DNA from: Kineosphaera limosa NBRC 100340
GTDB lineage: Bacteria > Actinomycetota > Actinomycetes > Actinomycetales > Dermatophilaceae
Assembly: GCF_000298215.1 (NCBI RefSeq)
Contig: NZ_BAHD01000055.1
Coordinates: 1 to 48,637, forward strand
Reading direction: 5' to 3'
Length of the DNA stretch: 48,637 bases
The notes beneath the pieces are model-generated. The model was given only the letters and a program-made list of their open reading frames with translations, did no database searches and had not been told where the DNA came from. Position numbers and translations under genes: made by a program. This document shows, in pieces, positions 35,646 through 44,050 of the stretch (the stretch's first letter is position 1; each line of letters begins with the position of its first letter).

Positions 35646-35690
35646 TAAAGTGAACAATCGGTGAACACCAAGTGTATGTGGTGCGACTTG
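35646..35690. promoter_or_regulatory. Possible control region of arsC with GTGAACA direct repeats
   Basis: Two GTGAACA copies 12 bp apart occur in a local AT-rich patch (AAAGTGAACAATCGGTGAAC) upstream of arsC. The 292-bp space to the divergent hypothetical gene holds no other feature that I can defend. Confidence 0.35.
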
Positions 35691-35919
35691 TGCGCCCAAG
35701 TGGCAAGCGGTGGTGTCGCCGAGCGGTCGAGTGCCGCGGGCAGCGGTCGGATGGGTGCACGCGTTGTACACAGCGGAGCTTGGGTCACCACCCTCGGTCA
35801 CGTACGGTGGCCTCCACCCCTTCGGACCCGCTCAGGTCGGCACCGATCGCGACGACTGGATCGGTAAGAGCCGGCACGGGTCACCGACGAGGCCGTCGCT
35901 TGGTGAGGAGGGGATCACT

Positions 35920-36375
35920 GTGTGGGTCCAAGACGTGCGAATGCCGCCGCCGCAAGCGGTCCCCGTTGTGATTCGTGCCGACTCCGGCGCCTCGACCCGC
36001 ATGGAGTCGTTCTCGCCGACGCAGGGCCGTTACGACCGTGAGGCCGCTCGACGCCCCGGACCGCTCGGCGACCTGGACCACCTCACCGACTCCGACCTCG
36101 ACCTCATCTACGCGGTGACGGGCGAGCGGATCTTCCGCCCGACGCCCCACGGTCGGCCGGCGCAAGCCGTCACCCCGTTCACTCGCCAGATCGCGGTCGA
36201 CCGCCGCAGCGGCGCCCTGCTGCCCCACGTCGAGGTCAGCGCGCAGTACCTGGTGCGCACCGGGGCCGTCATCGAGGCCAACGGCGGAGTGAATCCGTTC
36301 ACCGGGCTGCACCTGCAGCGCGCCCTGGCCTACCTCGCCTCGCGCCGCGAAGGACGCATCGACGTCGTCTGCTGA
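35920..36375 (+). CDS. Hypothetical protein
   Basis: A 151-residue soluble protein I do not recognise. There is no signal peptide or membrane segment. The middle (about 50-70) is acidic (LGDLDHLTDSDLDLIYAV), followed by a β-rich part (FTRQIAVDRRSGALLPHVEVSAQYL) and a helical end (NPFTGLHLQRALAYLASRREGRIDVV). The GTG at 35920 has a GAGGAGGGG Shine-Dalgarno; the frame stays open further upstream but codon bias and the ribosome site favour this start. It precedes proB by 136 bp and might be cotranscribed. Confidence 0.65.
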   Translation: MWVQDVRMPPPQAVPVVIRADSGASTRMESFSPTQGRYDREAARRPGPLGDLDHLTDSDLDLIYAVTGERIFRPTPHGRPAQAVTPFTRQIAVDRRSGALLPHVEVSAQYLVRTGAVIEANGGVNPFTGLHLQRALAYLASRREGRIDVVC

Positions 36376-36498
36376 CGGCGCGCAAGGGGCGCCAGGCGGC
36401 GCGCGGTGGCTCGATGTGGCGCGCGGTGGTCTGGCGAGGTCAGCAACCGCCACGCGAACCGAAGGCACGCGCGGTGACGCGGCGCGAGTCGCTCCGCC

Positions 36499-36504
36499 TA
36501 CGCT
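36499..36504 (+). promoter_or_regulatory. -10 box of a leaderless-type start (proB)
   Basis: TACGCT ends 7 nt before the GTG at 36512; a weak GTGACG at 36474-36479 could be the -35. It supports a start with an N-terminal disordered lead. Confidence 0.5.
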
Positions 36505-36511
36505 TGCCTGT

Positions 36512-37786
36512 GTGAGCAGCCCCCACCAGGCTCCAGTCCCGCGGAACGCGCAGGACGACCGTGACGACCTCCGAGACGACAGCCGTGACGACAGCCGCAC
36601 GACGCCTGGCCCCGCCGACTCGACGGACGCAACCCAGCAGGCCGGACTGCGTGCCCGGGCGACGGTCGCGGGCGGGAGCCGGCTCGTCGTCAAGGTCGGA
36701 TCCAGCTCGCTGACCGACCCCGGCGGCCTCCTGGCCGTGGCACGCCTCGAGCGGCTCGCCGACGCGTTGGCCGTCCGACGCAGCAGCGGCACCGAACTGG
36801 TGCTCGTCTCCTCCGGGGCCATCGCCGCGGGCCTCGGACCGCTGGGCATGAGCTCGCGCCCCCGCGACCTGGCCGCCCAGCAGGCCGCCGCCAGCGTCGG
36901 GCAGGGTGCGCTGGTCGCGGCGTACAGCTCCGCCTTCGGTCGGCACGGCCTGCACGTCGGCCTCGTGCTGCTCACCGTCGACGACCTCATCCGCCAGCAG
37001 CACTACGTCAACGCCCGCCGCGCCGTCACCCGGCTGCTGCGCCTGGGCGTCATGCCGGTCGTCAACGAGAACGACGCCGTGGCCACCGACGAGATGCGCT
37101 TCGGCGACAACGATCGCCTGGCCGCGCTCGTCGCCCATCTGGTGCGCGCCGACGCGCTGGTGCTGCTCACCGATGTCGACGGACTCTACGACGGCCCCCC
37201 GTCGAATCCCGGCTCCCGCCCAATCGCAACGGTGCGTTCCCCGCGCGACCTCGAGCAGGTCAACCTCGGTGGCGTCGGCAGCCGCATCGGCACCGGCGGC
37301 ATGGTCACCAAGGTCGAGGCGGGCCGCATCGCCACCGGCGCCGGCATCACCACCGTGCTGGCGCACAGCGCGGATGTCGACGGCGCCCTGGCCGGGCAGG
37401 AGGTCGGCACAGTCTTCCTGCCGACCTCGCCGCGCCCCGCCTCCCGCATGCTGTGGCTCGCCCACGCCAGCGAACCCGTCGGCGGGCTCGTCATCGACGA
37501 CGGGGCCGTGCGCGCGCTGCGGGAGAAGGGCGCCTCGCTGCTGCCCGCCGGGGTCGTAGGTGTCACCGGCAGCTTCGAGCAGGGCTCTCCGGTCGAGATC
37601 CGCGATCGGCACGGCCGACCGGTCGCCCGCGGTCTGGTCACGTTCGGCAGCGACGAACTGCCGCGGCTCCTGGGCCGCAGCACTCGTTGGCTGGGGGAGG
37701 TCTTCGGCCCCGACCACGCCCGCGAGGTCGTGCACCGCGACCGCCTCGCGTTGCTGGACTACGGCCGCGACGCCACGCCGAGCTGA
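36512..37786 (+). CDS. proB: Glutamate 5-kinase
   Basis: First enzyme of proline synthesis, making glutamyl-5-phosphate. The 424-residue protein has a kinase domain (about 45-300) with VVKVGSSSL, LVSSGAIAAGLGPLG, NENDAVATDEMRFGDND and LLTDVDGLYD, and a C-terminal PUA domain (about 310-400). The first 40 residues are a disordered Asp/Arg-rich lead with 12-bp tandem repeats (36560-36595). The GTG start follows a TACGCT box by 7 nt. A GNAT gene lies between it and proA, the next pathway enzyme; all three have their own -10-like boxes. Confidence 0.96.
   Translation: MSSPHQAPVPRNAQDDRDDLRDDSRDDSRTTPGPADSTDATQQAGLRARATVAGGSRLVVKVGSSSLTDPGGLLAVARLERLADALAVRRSSGTELVLVSSGAIAAGLGPLGMSSRPRDLAAQQAAASVGQGALVAAYSSAFGRHGLHVGLVLLTVDDLIRQQHYVNARRAVTRLLRLGVMPVVNENDAVATDEMRFGDNDRLAALVAHLVRADALVLLTDVDGLYDGPPSNPGSRPIATVRSPRDLEQVNLGGVGSRIGTGGMVTKVEAGRIATGAGITTVLAHSADVDGALAGQEVGTVFLPTSPRPASRMLWLAHASEPVGGLVIDDGAVRALREKGASLLPAGVVGVTGSFEQGSPVEIRDRHGRPVARGLVTFGSDELPRLLGRSTRWLGEVFGPDHAREVVHRDRLALLDYGRDATPS
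36560..36595 (+). repeat. Three 12-bp repeats in the proB 5' end
   Basis: Units CG(T/A)GACGAC(CTC/AGC) at 36560-36571, 36572-36583 and 36584-36595 encode RDD(L/S) repeats in the disordered N-terminal tail. Confidence 0.85.
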
Positions 37787-37847
37787 GGGGGCCCTCCCGC
37801 CGCGACCCGACTGCGACCACGCTCCCGCAGCCCGCGCCGACCTGGGT

Positions 37848-37853
37848 TACCGT
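37848..37853 (+). promoter_or_regulatory. -10 box of a leaderless-type start (GNAT gene)
   Basis: TACCGT ends 7 nt before the ATG at 37861. Confidence 0.45.
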
Positions 37854-37860
37854 CGGAGCT

Positions 37861-38364
37861 ATGAGCATCCGCATCGAGCGGGCCCACGCGCGTGACCTCA
37901 CCAAGGTCAAACGGCTGTGGAAGGCGATGATCGGCGACTACCAGCAACTCTCCGACGGATTGTGGGAGGTGCGCGAGCCCGGCGAGGCCTGGGCCCGGCG
38001 CCACCAGCAGTACCTGGATTGGATCAACGACGCCGGCGGCGTCGTCTTTCTCGCGCTGGACACCGACACCGAAGAGATCATCGGCTACGCCGCGCTGCAC
38101 TTCGTGCTCTCGGGGGCCACCTTCGACCTCGGCGAGAGCTACGGCGAGATCGAGACGCTGGCGGTGCTCCCCACCGAACGGGGTCGCGGGGTCGGCGCCG
38201 CCCTCATCAACGCCTGCCGTCGTGAGCTGGACCGGCGCGAGGTCGAGTACATGGCCCTGGAGACCCTCGCCTCCAACACCGGCGCGCTGCGGCTGTACGA
38301 ACGGGCCGGCTTCCAGCCGTTCATGGTGCGCCTCGTGCGCCGCGTCAACGACGACGAGAGCTGA
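37861..38364 (+). CDS. GNAT family N-acetyltransferase
   Basis: A 167-residue acetyltransferase. The acetyl-CoA pyrophosphate-binding motif A is VLPTERGRGVGAALINACRRELD (about 101-123), preceded by GEIETLAV and followed by the motif B segment LETLASNTGALRLYERAGFQPFMVRLVRR. N-terminal residues (IERAHARDLTKVKRLWKAM) match typical GNAT starts. The substrate cannot be inferred; it could modify a small molecule or a protein. It lies between proB and proA, 74 bp after the former, with its own putative -10. Confidence 0.92.
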   Translation: MSIRIERAHARDLTKVKRLWKAMIGDYQQLSDGLWEVREPGEAWARRHQQYLDWINDAGGVVFLALDTDTEEIIGYAALHFVLSGATFDLGESYGEIETLAVLPTERGRGVGAALINACRRELDRREVEYMALETLASNTGALRLYERAGFQPFMVRLVRRVNDDES

Positions 38365-38401
38365 ACGCCCCTCCCGGCCTGCTCGCAGATCCGGCGAGCC
38401 G

Positions 38402-38407
38402 TAACCT
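38402..38407 (+). promoter_or_regulatory. -10 box of a leaderless-type start (proA)
   Basis: TAACCT ends 6 nt before the ATG at 38414. Confidence 0.48.
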
Positions 38408-38413
38408 CGACGC

Positions 38414-39700
38414 ATGACGACCCCGCTCATCGACGACGCCGTCACCGCTTCCGTCGCAGACCTGGCCCGCCGCGCCCGAGAGGCCTCCCGAGAGTTGGCG
38501 CTGCTCTCCCGCGCCCGTAAGGACGCCGCGCTGCTGGCGCTCGCCGACGCCATCGAGGCGAACATGCCGCAGGTCATCGCCGCAAACGAGCGCGACCTGG
38601 CGCGGGGCCGCGAGACCGGGATGTCCCAAGGTCTGCTCGACCGGCTGCGTCTGGACGAGCCGCGGCTGAGCGCCATCGCCGACGCGCTGCGCCAGATCGC
38701 CACCCTGCCCGACCCGGTCGGGGAGGTGGTGCGCGGCTCGACGCTGCCCAACGGCCTGCAGATCCGCCAGACGCGGGTGCCGCTGGGGGTCGTCGGCATC
38801 ATCTACGAGGCGCGGCCCAATGTGACGGCCGACGCCGCCGGCCTCGGCCTCAAGAGCGGCAACGCGGTGATCCTGCGCGGTGGGTCGGCCGCCGAGCACA
38901 GCAATGCCGCGCTGGTGGCGGTGTTGCGCGACGCGCTCACGCAGCAGGGGCTGCCCGCGGATGCCGTGGCGCTGCTCACCGAAGGCGGTCGCGACGCTGC
39001 CCGCGCCCTGATGCGCGCCCACGGCCTCGTCGACGTCATCATCCCGCGCGGCGGCGCCGACCTCATCGCCACCGTCGTGCGGGAGTCGATCGTGCCGGTC
39101 ATCGAGACCGGCTCCGGCAACGTGCATGTCTACGTCCACGCCGCCGCCGACCTCGACAAGGCCCGCGCGATCGTCATGAACTCCAAGACGCACCGCCCCA
39201 GCGTCTGCAACGCCGCCGAGACCCTGCTCGTCGACACCGCGATCGCCGACCTCTTTCTGCCCGACATGCTCGCCGAGCTGGCCGGCGCCGGGGTGCTGCT
39301 GCACGGCGACGAGGGCACGCGCCGCGCCGCCTCCGGTCGTGACGTCGCGGTCGACGAGGCCACCGATAAGCACTACGACACCGAGTTCCACGCCCTGGAG
39401 ATGTCCGTCGCCGTCGTCGACGGCCTCGACGAGGCGATGGCGCACGTGCGCCGCTACAGCACCGGGCACACCGAGGCGATCGTCACCGAGGACCGCGCCG
39501 CCGCCCGACGCTGGGCCGCCGAAATCGACGCGGCCGCGGTGATGATCAACGCCTCGACGCGGTTCACCGACGGCGGGGAGTTCGGGTTCGGCGCCGAGAT
39601 CGGCATCTCGACGCAGAAGCTGCACGCTCGCGGTCCCATGGCGCTGCCGGAGCTGACCACCACCAAGTGGATCGTCGAGGGAGACGGCCAGATCCGTTAG
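38414..39700 (+). CDS. proA: Gamma-glutamyl phosphate reductase
   Basis: Second enzyme of proline synthesis, reducing glutamyl-5-phosphate to the semialdehyde with NADPH. The 428-residue protein is full length. Motifs seen are [42 protein letters not shown] (cofactor site), [14 protein letters not shown] and the catalytic cysteine in [16 protein letters not shown]. The ending [32 protein letters not shown] is the family signature. The frame begins at a clean ATG with a -10-like box 6 nt upstream. It works directly with ProB, encoded about 600 bp upstream. Confidence 0.97.
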   Translation: MTTPLIDDAVTASVADLARRAREASRELALLSRARKDAALLALADAIEANMPQVIAANERDLARGRETGMSQGLLDRLRLDEPRLSAIADALRQIATLPDPVGEVVRGSTLPNGLQIRQTRVPLGVVGIIYEARPNVTADAAGLGLKSGNAVILRGGSAAEHSNAALVAVLRDALTQQGLPADAVALLTEGGRDAARALMRAHGLVDVIIPRGGADLIATVVRESIVPVIETGSGNVHVYVHAAADLDKARAIVMNSKTHRPSVCNAAETLLVDTAIADLFLPDMLAELAGAGVLLHGDEGTRRAASGRDVAVDEATDKHYDTEFHALEMSVAVVDGLDEAMAHVRRYSTGHTEAIVTEDRAAARRWAAEIDAAAVMINASTRFTDGGEFGFGAEIGISTQKLHARGPMALPELTTTKWIVEGDGQIR

Positions 39701-39745
39701 AGCCGCGTGTGGTGAGCGGGTCGGCGCATGGCAGGATCGTGCCTC

Positions 39746-40441
39746 ATGGAAGGTACCGAAGTCCGTAAGCTCGCCGCCCTGGAAGACAAGCACTGGTGGT
39801 ATACCGAGCGTCGTCACCTGCTGGGTCAGATGCTCAAGGGGCGCGCCCCCGGTAAGGCGCTGGACATCGGAGCCGCCGGTGGCGGCAACACTCGTGTGCT
39901 GCGGGACATGGGCTGGCAGGCCAGCCCTTTGGAGTACGGCTCGGACGGCGCGCAGGTCTGCCACGAGCGTGGGCTGCCGGTCATGCGGGCCGACGCCACG
40001 ATGCTCCCGCTGGCCGACAACAGCCTCGATCTGGTCTCGGCGTTCGACGTGCTGGAGCACCTCGAGGACGACGACGCGTGCGTGCGGGAGGTGCGCCGCG
40101 TGCTCAAGCCGGGCGGCACGTTCCTCGTCGCGGTCCCGGCCGACCCCAAGCTGTGGTCGGCCCACGACGACGCCGTCGACCACGTGCGCCGCTACACCCG
40201 CCGCACGTTGACCGACGTGCTCTCCATCGAGGGCATGCACCTGATCTCCATGAACAGCTGGAACGTGCTGCTGCGCCCGGTCGTCATGGTGCGGCGCAAG
40301 AAGAGCACCGGCTCGGACCTGGACGACATGCACCCGGTGGTCAACGCCGGCCTCAAGGCCATCGTCACCGCGGAGCGTTACCTGCCGGTGAAGTCGCTGC
40401 CGGGCGTGAGCCTCTTCGCCGAGGTGCGGCGCACCGCCTGA
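39746..40441 (+). CDS. Class I SAM-dependent methyltransferase
   Basis: A 231-residue methyltransferase. The SAM-binding motif I is LDIGAAGGGNTRVL (about 39-52), motif II is the MRADATMLPLAD stretch, and post-motif AFDVLEHLEDDD is followed by RRVLKPGGTFLVAVP. The C-terminal half (RRKKSTGSDLDDMHPV) resembles methyltransferases seen beside glycosyltransferases. The ATG at 39746 is 8 nt after a CAGGAT box; an ATG at 39728 is also in frame. Its 3' end overlaps the convergent glycosyltransferase by 64 bp. It may act on the glycolipid or polyprenol made by that enzyme, which is inference from position only. Confidence 0.88.
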   Translation: MEGTEVRKLAALEDKHWWYTERRHLLGQMLKGRAPGKALDIGAAGGGNTRVLRDMGWQASPLEYGSDGAQVCHERGLPVMRADATMLPLADNSLDLVSAFDVLEHLEDDDACVREVRRVLKPGGTFLVAVPADPKLWSAHDDAVDHVRRYTRRTLTDVLSIEGMHLISMNSWNVLLRPVVMVRRKKSTGSDLDDMHPVVNAGLKAIVTAERYLPVKSLPGVSLFAEVRRTA

Positions 40442-41625
40442 CGCCGCTCGGCGTTCATCACCGGGGCCTCCACGGGGCGCCCGCCGTTCGCGGCCGGCGT
40501 CCCGTTCTCGGTGTGTCGGTGGCCGTGAGAACGGTCGATCGGCTCGTCAAAATCCTCGAGGGAGGTGGTGAGGGAGTCAGCGGCGACATCCGCCCCGGGC
40601 ACCACTGGGAATGAACCGGAGGGGGTGCGGTCGGGTCGGGAGGCGAGTCCCACGACCTCCTCACCGGCCTCGCTTCCCGCCACGTCATGCAGGTGCAGGT
40701 CGTCGGTGTCGTGCGCGACGAAATAGGTCGGGCGGCCCTGCATCATCGTGTACATCCGGCCCACGTACTCACCGAGCAGGCCCAGACAGATGAGCTGCAC
40801 GGCCCCCACGGAGGAGACCGCGGCCACGGTCGAGGTCCAGCCCGCGACGGCGCGGTCGGTGAAGGAGGACCACAGCGCGTAGGCGAAAATCAGCATCGCG
40901 AAGACGCCACCGATGAGCCCGAACCACGTGGCCAGCCGCAACGGCGCCATCGAGTGCGAGGTGAGGCTGTCCAGCGACAACCGGATCATCTTGCTCAGCG
41001 GGTACTTGCTGCTGCCGGCCGCGCGCTCTTCCCGGCGGTAGGTCACCTTGGCCGAGGGAAACCCGAGGGCGGGCACCACGAGGCGCAGCACCCGGTGGTG
41101 CTCGGGCAACGCGTTGACCGCGTCGACCGTGGCGCGCGACATGAGCCGGAAGTCTCCGGCGTCCATCGGGGCCTCGGTCTTGGCCAGGGCGCGCATCGTC
41201 GCGTAGAAGGCCCGGGCCGTGCCGCGCTTGAACGCCGTGTCGGTGCTGCGGTCGCTGCGCACGCCGTACACCACGTCGACGCGCTCGCTGCGGGCGATCT
41301 GCAGCATCTGCTCGACGACCTCGGGCGGATCCTGCAGGTCTGCGTCGATCGTCACCATGTAGTCGCCCCGGGCCAGCGCCAGGCCGGCGGAGATCGCCGC
41401 CTGGTGGCCGGCGTTGGCGCGCAGCCGCACGACGCGGAACTGCGGCCACTCGTGTCGGATGCGCTGCATGAGCACGGGGGAGGCGTCGGTGGAACCGTCG
41501 TCGACCGCGACGACCTCGTAGGGAGTGGACAGCCCATCGAGCACCGGCCGCAGTCGCTCGACGAGCAGCGGCAGTACGTCCTCCTCGTTGTAGACGGGGA
41601 CGACGACGGAGAGCTCGACATGCAT
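40378..41625 (-). CDS. Glycosyltransferase family 2 (GtrB/DPM-type, polyprenyl-linked)
   Basis: A 415-residue GT2 enzyme. The N-terminal catalytic domain begins at the start (HVELSVVVPVYNEEDVLP), with DDGSTD, then MVTIDADLQDPPE carrying the metal-binding Asp motif. Two transmembrane helices (about 230-255 and 265-290) follow, as in bactoprenol-phosphate glucosyltransferases and dolichol-phosphate mannose synthases. The C-terminal ~100 residues are a disordered acidic tail. It likely transfers sugar to polyprenyl phosphate at the membrane. The ATG at 41625 follows a TAGGCT box by 7 nt on the minus strand. The last 64 bp overlap the methyltransferase gene in opposite orientation. Confidence 0.9.
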   Translation of the reverse strand: MHVELSVVVPVYNEEDVLPLLVERLRPVLDGLSTPYEVVAVDDGSTDASPVLMQRIRHEWPQFRVVRLRANAGHQAAISAGLALARGDYMVTIDADLQDPPEVVEQMLQIARSERVDVVYGVRSDRSTDTAFKRGTARAFYATMRALAKTEAPMDAGDFRLMSRATVDAVNALPEHHRVLRLVVPALGFPSAKVTYRREERAAGSSKYPLSKMIRLSLDSLTSHSMAPLRLATWFGLIGGVFAMLIFAYALWSSFTDRAVAGWTSTVAAVSSVGAVQLICLGLLGEYVGRMYTMMQGRPTYFVAHDTDDLHLHDVAGSEAGEEVVGLASRPDRTPSGSFPVVPGADVAADSLTTSLEDFDEPIDRSHGHRHTENGTPAANGGRPVEAPVMNAERRQAVRRTSAKRLTPGSDFTGR

Positions 41626-41632
41626 AGGGGAC

Positions 41633-41638
41633 AGCCTA
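41633..41638 (-). promoter_or_regulatory. -10 box of a leaderless-type start (GT2 gene)
   Basis: On the minus strand TAGGCT is followed by 7 nt and the ATG at 41625. It excludes the much longer upstream open frame. Confidence 0.5.
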
Positions 41639-41730
41639 TGCACCGTGGGTGAGAGTTGCCTCCACACGGGCTGGGTCCACCTTCGCCGAGGCCACCAGGG
41701 CGACTCGCGTGCGCGCGGCGGATTGCCCGC

Positions 41731-41736
41731 TACTCT
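41731..41736 (+). promoter_or_regulatory. -10 box of a leaderless-type start (small membrane gene)
   Basis: TACTCT ends 6 nt before the ATG at 41743. Confidence 0.45.
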
Positions 41737-41742
41737 GGGCCC

Positions 41743-41994
41743 ATGGCCACGCTCTTCGCTACGACGCTGCTCGCCGCCGAGGGCGAGCACGTCGCTCGCC
41801 CCCTGCCGATGCCGCCTGAGTTGTACGGAATCATCGGCGTCGTCCTCGTCTTCCTGCTGCTGATCTTCACGTGGCTGTTCCGCCACACGTCGCCGCCGAA
41901 GGCGCACGGAGTTGGGGTCGGGCACGGCCCGGCGCACACCACCGAGCACGGATCCGAGCAGTCGGCCGGCGCGGGCCACGGCGGGCACCACTGA
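41743..41994 (+). CDS. Small membrane protein with His-rich tail, upstream of nadD
   Basis: An 83-residue protein, easily missed. It has an N-terminal amphipathic stretch, a single transmembrane helix (about 28-46, [19 protein letters not shown]), then a cytoplasmic tail rich in His and Gly ([23 protein letters not shown] and a terminal GHGGHH, about ten His). Small single-span proteins in this place before nadD recur in actinobacteria as far as I recall. The His run suggests binding of Ni or Zn, which is inference. The stop (TGA at 41992) is 8 bp before the preferred nadD start, so cotranscription is likely. Confidence 0.78.
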   Translation: MATLFATTLLAAEGEHVARPLPMPPELYGIIGVVLVFLLLIFTWLFRHTSPPKAHGVGVGHGPAHTTEHGSEQSAGAGHGGHH

Positions 41995-42002
41995 CCCGCC
42001 GC

Positions 42003-42623
42003 TTGGGGGTCATGGGTGGCACCTTCGACCCCATCCACCACGGCCACCTGGTCGCGGCGAGCGAGGTGCGCTCGATGCTGGGGCTCGACGAGGTGGTGTT
42101 CGTGCCGACCGGGCAGCCCTGGCAGAAGGACGTCGGCGAAGTGTCGCCGGCCGAGCACCGCTACCTCATGACGGTCATCGCCACCGCCTCCAATCCGGCG
42201 TTCACCGTCAGCCGCGTCGACATCGACCGCAAGGGTCCGACCTACACCATCGACACGCTGCGTGATCTGCGCGAACAGCATCCAGGCGCTGAGCTGTACT
42301 TCATCACCGGCGCCGACGCGCTCGAGCAGATCTTGTCGTGGAAAGACGTGGACGAGCTGTGGGACCTGGCCCACTTCGTCGGCGTCACCCGCCCGGGGCA
42401 TCACCTGACGGATGCGGGCCTGCCCACCGGCGAGGTGACCCTCGCGGAGGTCCCGGCCATGGCGATCAGCTCGACGGACTGTCGCGCGCGCGTCGCCCGG
42501 GGCGAGCCGGTCTGGTATCTCGTGCCCGACGGTGTCGTGCAATACATCGGCAAGTACCGTCTGTACCGGCACGAGAACACGCCCGACACGCTGTACCCGG
42601 CGCTGCGGGCACCGATCCGTTGA
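42003..42623 (+). CDS. nadD: Nicotinate-nucleotide adenylyltransferase
   Basis: Makes deamido-NAD from nicotinate mononucleotide and ATP. Nucleotidyltransferase motif [11 protein letters not shown] is right at the N-terminus, and the [21 protein letters not shown] signature is near the C-terminus. The ATG at 42012 would remove the first β-strand (RLGVMGG), so I choose the in-frame TTG at 42003; a CTG at 41991 overlapping the previous stop is a further possibility. About 206 residues, full length. The stop overlaps the rsfS start (TTGA), coupling NAD synthesis with ribosome silencing as in other actinobacteria. Confidence 0.93.
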   Translation: MGVMGGTFDPIHHGHLVAASEVRSMLGLDEVVFVPTGQPWQKDVGEVSPAEHRYLMTVIATASNPAFTVSRVDIDRKGPTYTIDTLRDLREQHPGAELYFITGADALEQILSWKDVDELWDLAHFVGVTRPGHHLTDAGLPTGEVTLAEVPAMAISSTDCRARVARGEPVWYLVPDGVVQYIGKYRLYRHENTPDTLYPALRAPIR

Positions 42624-43042
42624 CCGCCCACCGGTCGGCGCTCGAGGAGGAGATCGCAGTTTCCGCCAGTCAGACCCCCGCTCATCTGGCCCAAGTGGCC
42701 GCCACGGCCGCCGAGGACAAGCTCGCCACCGACATCATCGCCCTCGATGTCTCCGACCGGTTTCCGCTCTCCGACGCGTTCGTCATCGTCTCCATCGCCA
42801 ACGAGCGCATGAGTTCGTCCGTCGTAGACGCCATCGAGGAGGCGTTGCGCGCCGAAGGGGTCAAGCCCATCCGCCGCGAGGGTGAGCGTGACGGCCGCTG
42901 GGTGCTGCTCGACTTCGGCGTGATCATCGTGCACGTGCAGCACGAGGAAGAGCGGATGTTCTACCAGCTCGAGCGGCTGTGGAAGGACTGCCCCGTCATC
43001 GAGCTGCGCCTCGGGCCGACCGACGAGCCTGCGGCGCAGTGA
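42620..43042 (+). CDS. rsfS: Ribosome silencing factor RsfS
   Basis: A 140-residue Iojap/RsfS protein that binds L14 on the 50S subunit and blocks 30S joining under starvation. Family features are [48 protein letters not shown] and the end [13 protein letters not shown]. No ATG or GTG fits. The in-frame TTG at 42620 overlaps the nadD stop and is the best start. A strong GAGGAGGAG at 42642-42650 lies 8 nt before a GTT codon (42659), where relatives might start with GTG. The gene lies 7 bp before the histidine phosphatase gene. Confidence 0.9.
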   Translation: MTAHRSALEEEIAVSASQTPAHLAQVAATAAEDKLATDIIALDVSDRFPLSDAFVIVSIANERMSSSVVDAIEEALRAEGVKPIRREGERDGRWVLLDFGVIIVHVQHEEERMFYQLERLWKDCPVIELRLGPTDEPAAQ

Positions 43043-43049
43043 CGGCGCT

Positions 43050-43715
43050 GTGACCTGGGGGCTGAACTCCGGCGGGGCGCCCATCCGCCGGCTGGCGATC
43101 GTGCGGCACGGCATCACCGACCACAACGCCTCGACCATCTGGCAGGGGCACCTCGACACGAGCCTCAACGCGACCGGCCAGGCGCAGGCCCACGCCGCGG
43201 CCCGCGCGCTGAGCCGGATGGAGCCGGTCTTCGTGCGCAGTAGCGACCTGCGCCGCGCCCGGCACACCGCGGAGGCGATCGCCGCGGCGTGCGGGCTGGA
43301 GCTGGTCATCGACGAGCGCCTGCGGGAGATCGACGTGGGCGCCTGGCAAGGCATGGCCCAACACGAGGTCGTGCAGCACTACTCCCAACTGTGGGAGGCG
43401 ATCAACGGCGGGCAGGACTTGGCTCGCGGCGAGCACGGCGAGTCCGTCGCGGATGTCGTGCGCCGCGCCCGACCGGCCGTCGACGACGCGATCGCCGCCC
43501 TCCCGGAGGGTGAGTTGGGGCTGCTCGTCACCCACGGCGTCACGGCGCGGGCCTTGGTCGCCGACCTCATCGGGCTCGACCAGACGCAAGCCTGGACGGC
43601 CTTCACCGGCCTGCGCAACTGCCATTGGGCGCTGCTGCACGAGACCCCCACCGGCTGGCGTCTGGCCCACTGGAACGACGGCCCGACCGCCGCCGACGGG
43701 GGCGATTTTGGATAG
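43050..43715 (+). CDS. Histidine phosphatase (possible glucosyl-3-phosphoglycerate phosphatase)
   Basis: A 221-residue branch-1 histidine phosphatase with the RHG motif LAIVRHGITDHN (His20 the phosphohistidine), the second arginine in RSSDLRRARHTAEAI, Glu in REIDVGAWQG and the late LLVTHGVTARAL. In Mycobacterium tuberculosis the gene after nadD-rsfS is gpgP, encoding glucosyl-3-phosphoglycerate phosphatase of the methylglucose polysaccharide pathway; the same order here makes that a reasonable candidate, not a proven one. GTG at 43050, 7 bp after rsfS. The tRNA-Ala promoter overlaps its 3' end. Confidence 0.9.
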   Translation: MTWGLNSGGAPIRRLAIVRHGITDHNASTIWQGHLDTSLNATGQAQAHAAARALSRMEPVFVRSSDLRRARHTAEAIAAACGLELVIDERLREIDVGAWQGMAQHEVVQHYSQLWEAINGGQDLARGEHGESVADVVRRARPAVDDAIAALPEGELGLLVTHGVTARALVADLIGLDQTQAWTAFTGLRNCHWALLHETPTGWRLAHWNDGPTAADGGDFG

Positions 43716-43736
43716 CGGCACCCGTCTGGCTAAACT
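43708..43736 (+). promoter_or_regulatory. Promoter of tRNA-Ala
   Basis: TTGGAT (43708-43713), a 17-nt spacer, and TAAACT (43731-43736). The -35 overlaps the last codons of the phosphatase gene. One of the best matches to a housekeeping promoter in the window. Confidence 0.75.
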
Positions 43737-43766
43737 CGTCCGAGTGCTCACGCAGTGCGTGAGGAC

Positions 43767-43842
43767 GGGGCTGTAGCGCAGCTGGTAGCGCACCTCCATG
43801 GCATGGAGGGGGTCAGGGGTTCGAGTCCCCTCAGCTCCACCA
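43767..43842 (+). tRNA. tRNA-Ala (anticodon GGC)
   Basis: A 76-nt tRNA including encoded CCA. The acceptor stem GGGGCTG pairs with CAGCTCC with one G-U pair. The anticodon stem CCTCC/GGAGG closes the loop ATGGCAT, giving anticodon GGC for Ala codons GCC/GCU. The T-loop GGTTCGAGTCCC is standard. The family's G3-U70 identity pair can be fitted in the acceptor stem. No att-like repeat of its 3' end was seen nearby. Confidence 0.96.
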
Positions 43843-43875
43843 TAGGTGTCCTTTCAAGAGGGCATCCGACGCTGA

Positions 43876-43908
43876 TGAAGCCGCCCGAAGAGGCGGCTTC
43901 AGTCGTTT
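43876..43908 (+). terminator. Terminator after tRNA-Ala
   Basis: A perfect stem of 10 bp (TGAAGCCGCC with GGCGGCTTCA, 43876-43885 and 43892-43901) and a 6-nt loop, followed by GTCGTTT, a short imperfect T-tract. Confidence 0.75.
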
Positions 43909-44050
43909 CCGGGTCACGTGGCGCTGGCGACAGAGTCGTTCGCGCTCGGCGCCGATTGCCCATTCTCGTGTCTTCTTATTACCTCTCGCGCGCCGGTCGG
44001 GGTGTAACTCGATCCGGCCGAAGGCGGCCAAGAGGCAATCCGCTCCGACT

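Noticed and set aside
43767-43842. Integration site of a genomic island at tRNA-Ala
   Set aside because: No copy of the tRNA 3' end or an integrase was seen in the window; the gene downstream is a normal operon.
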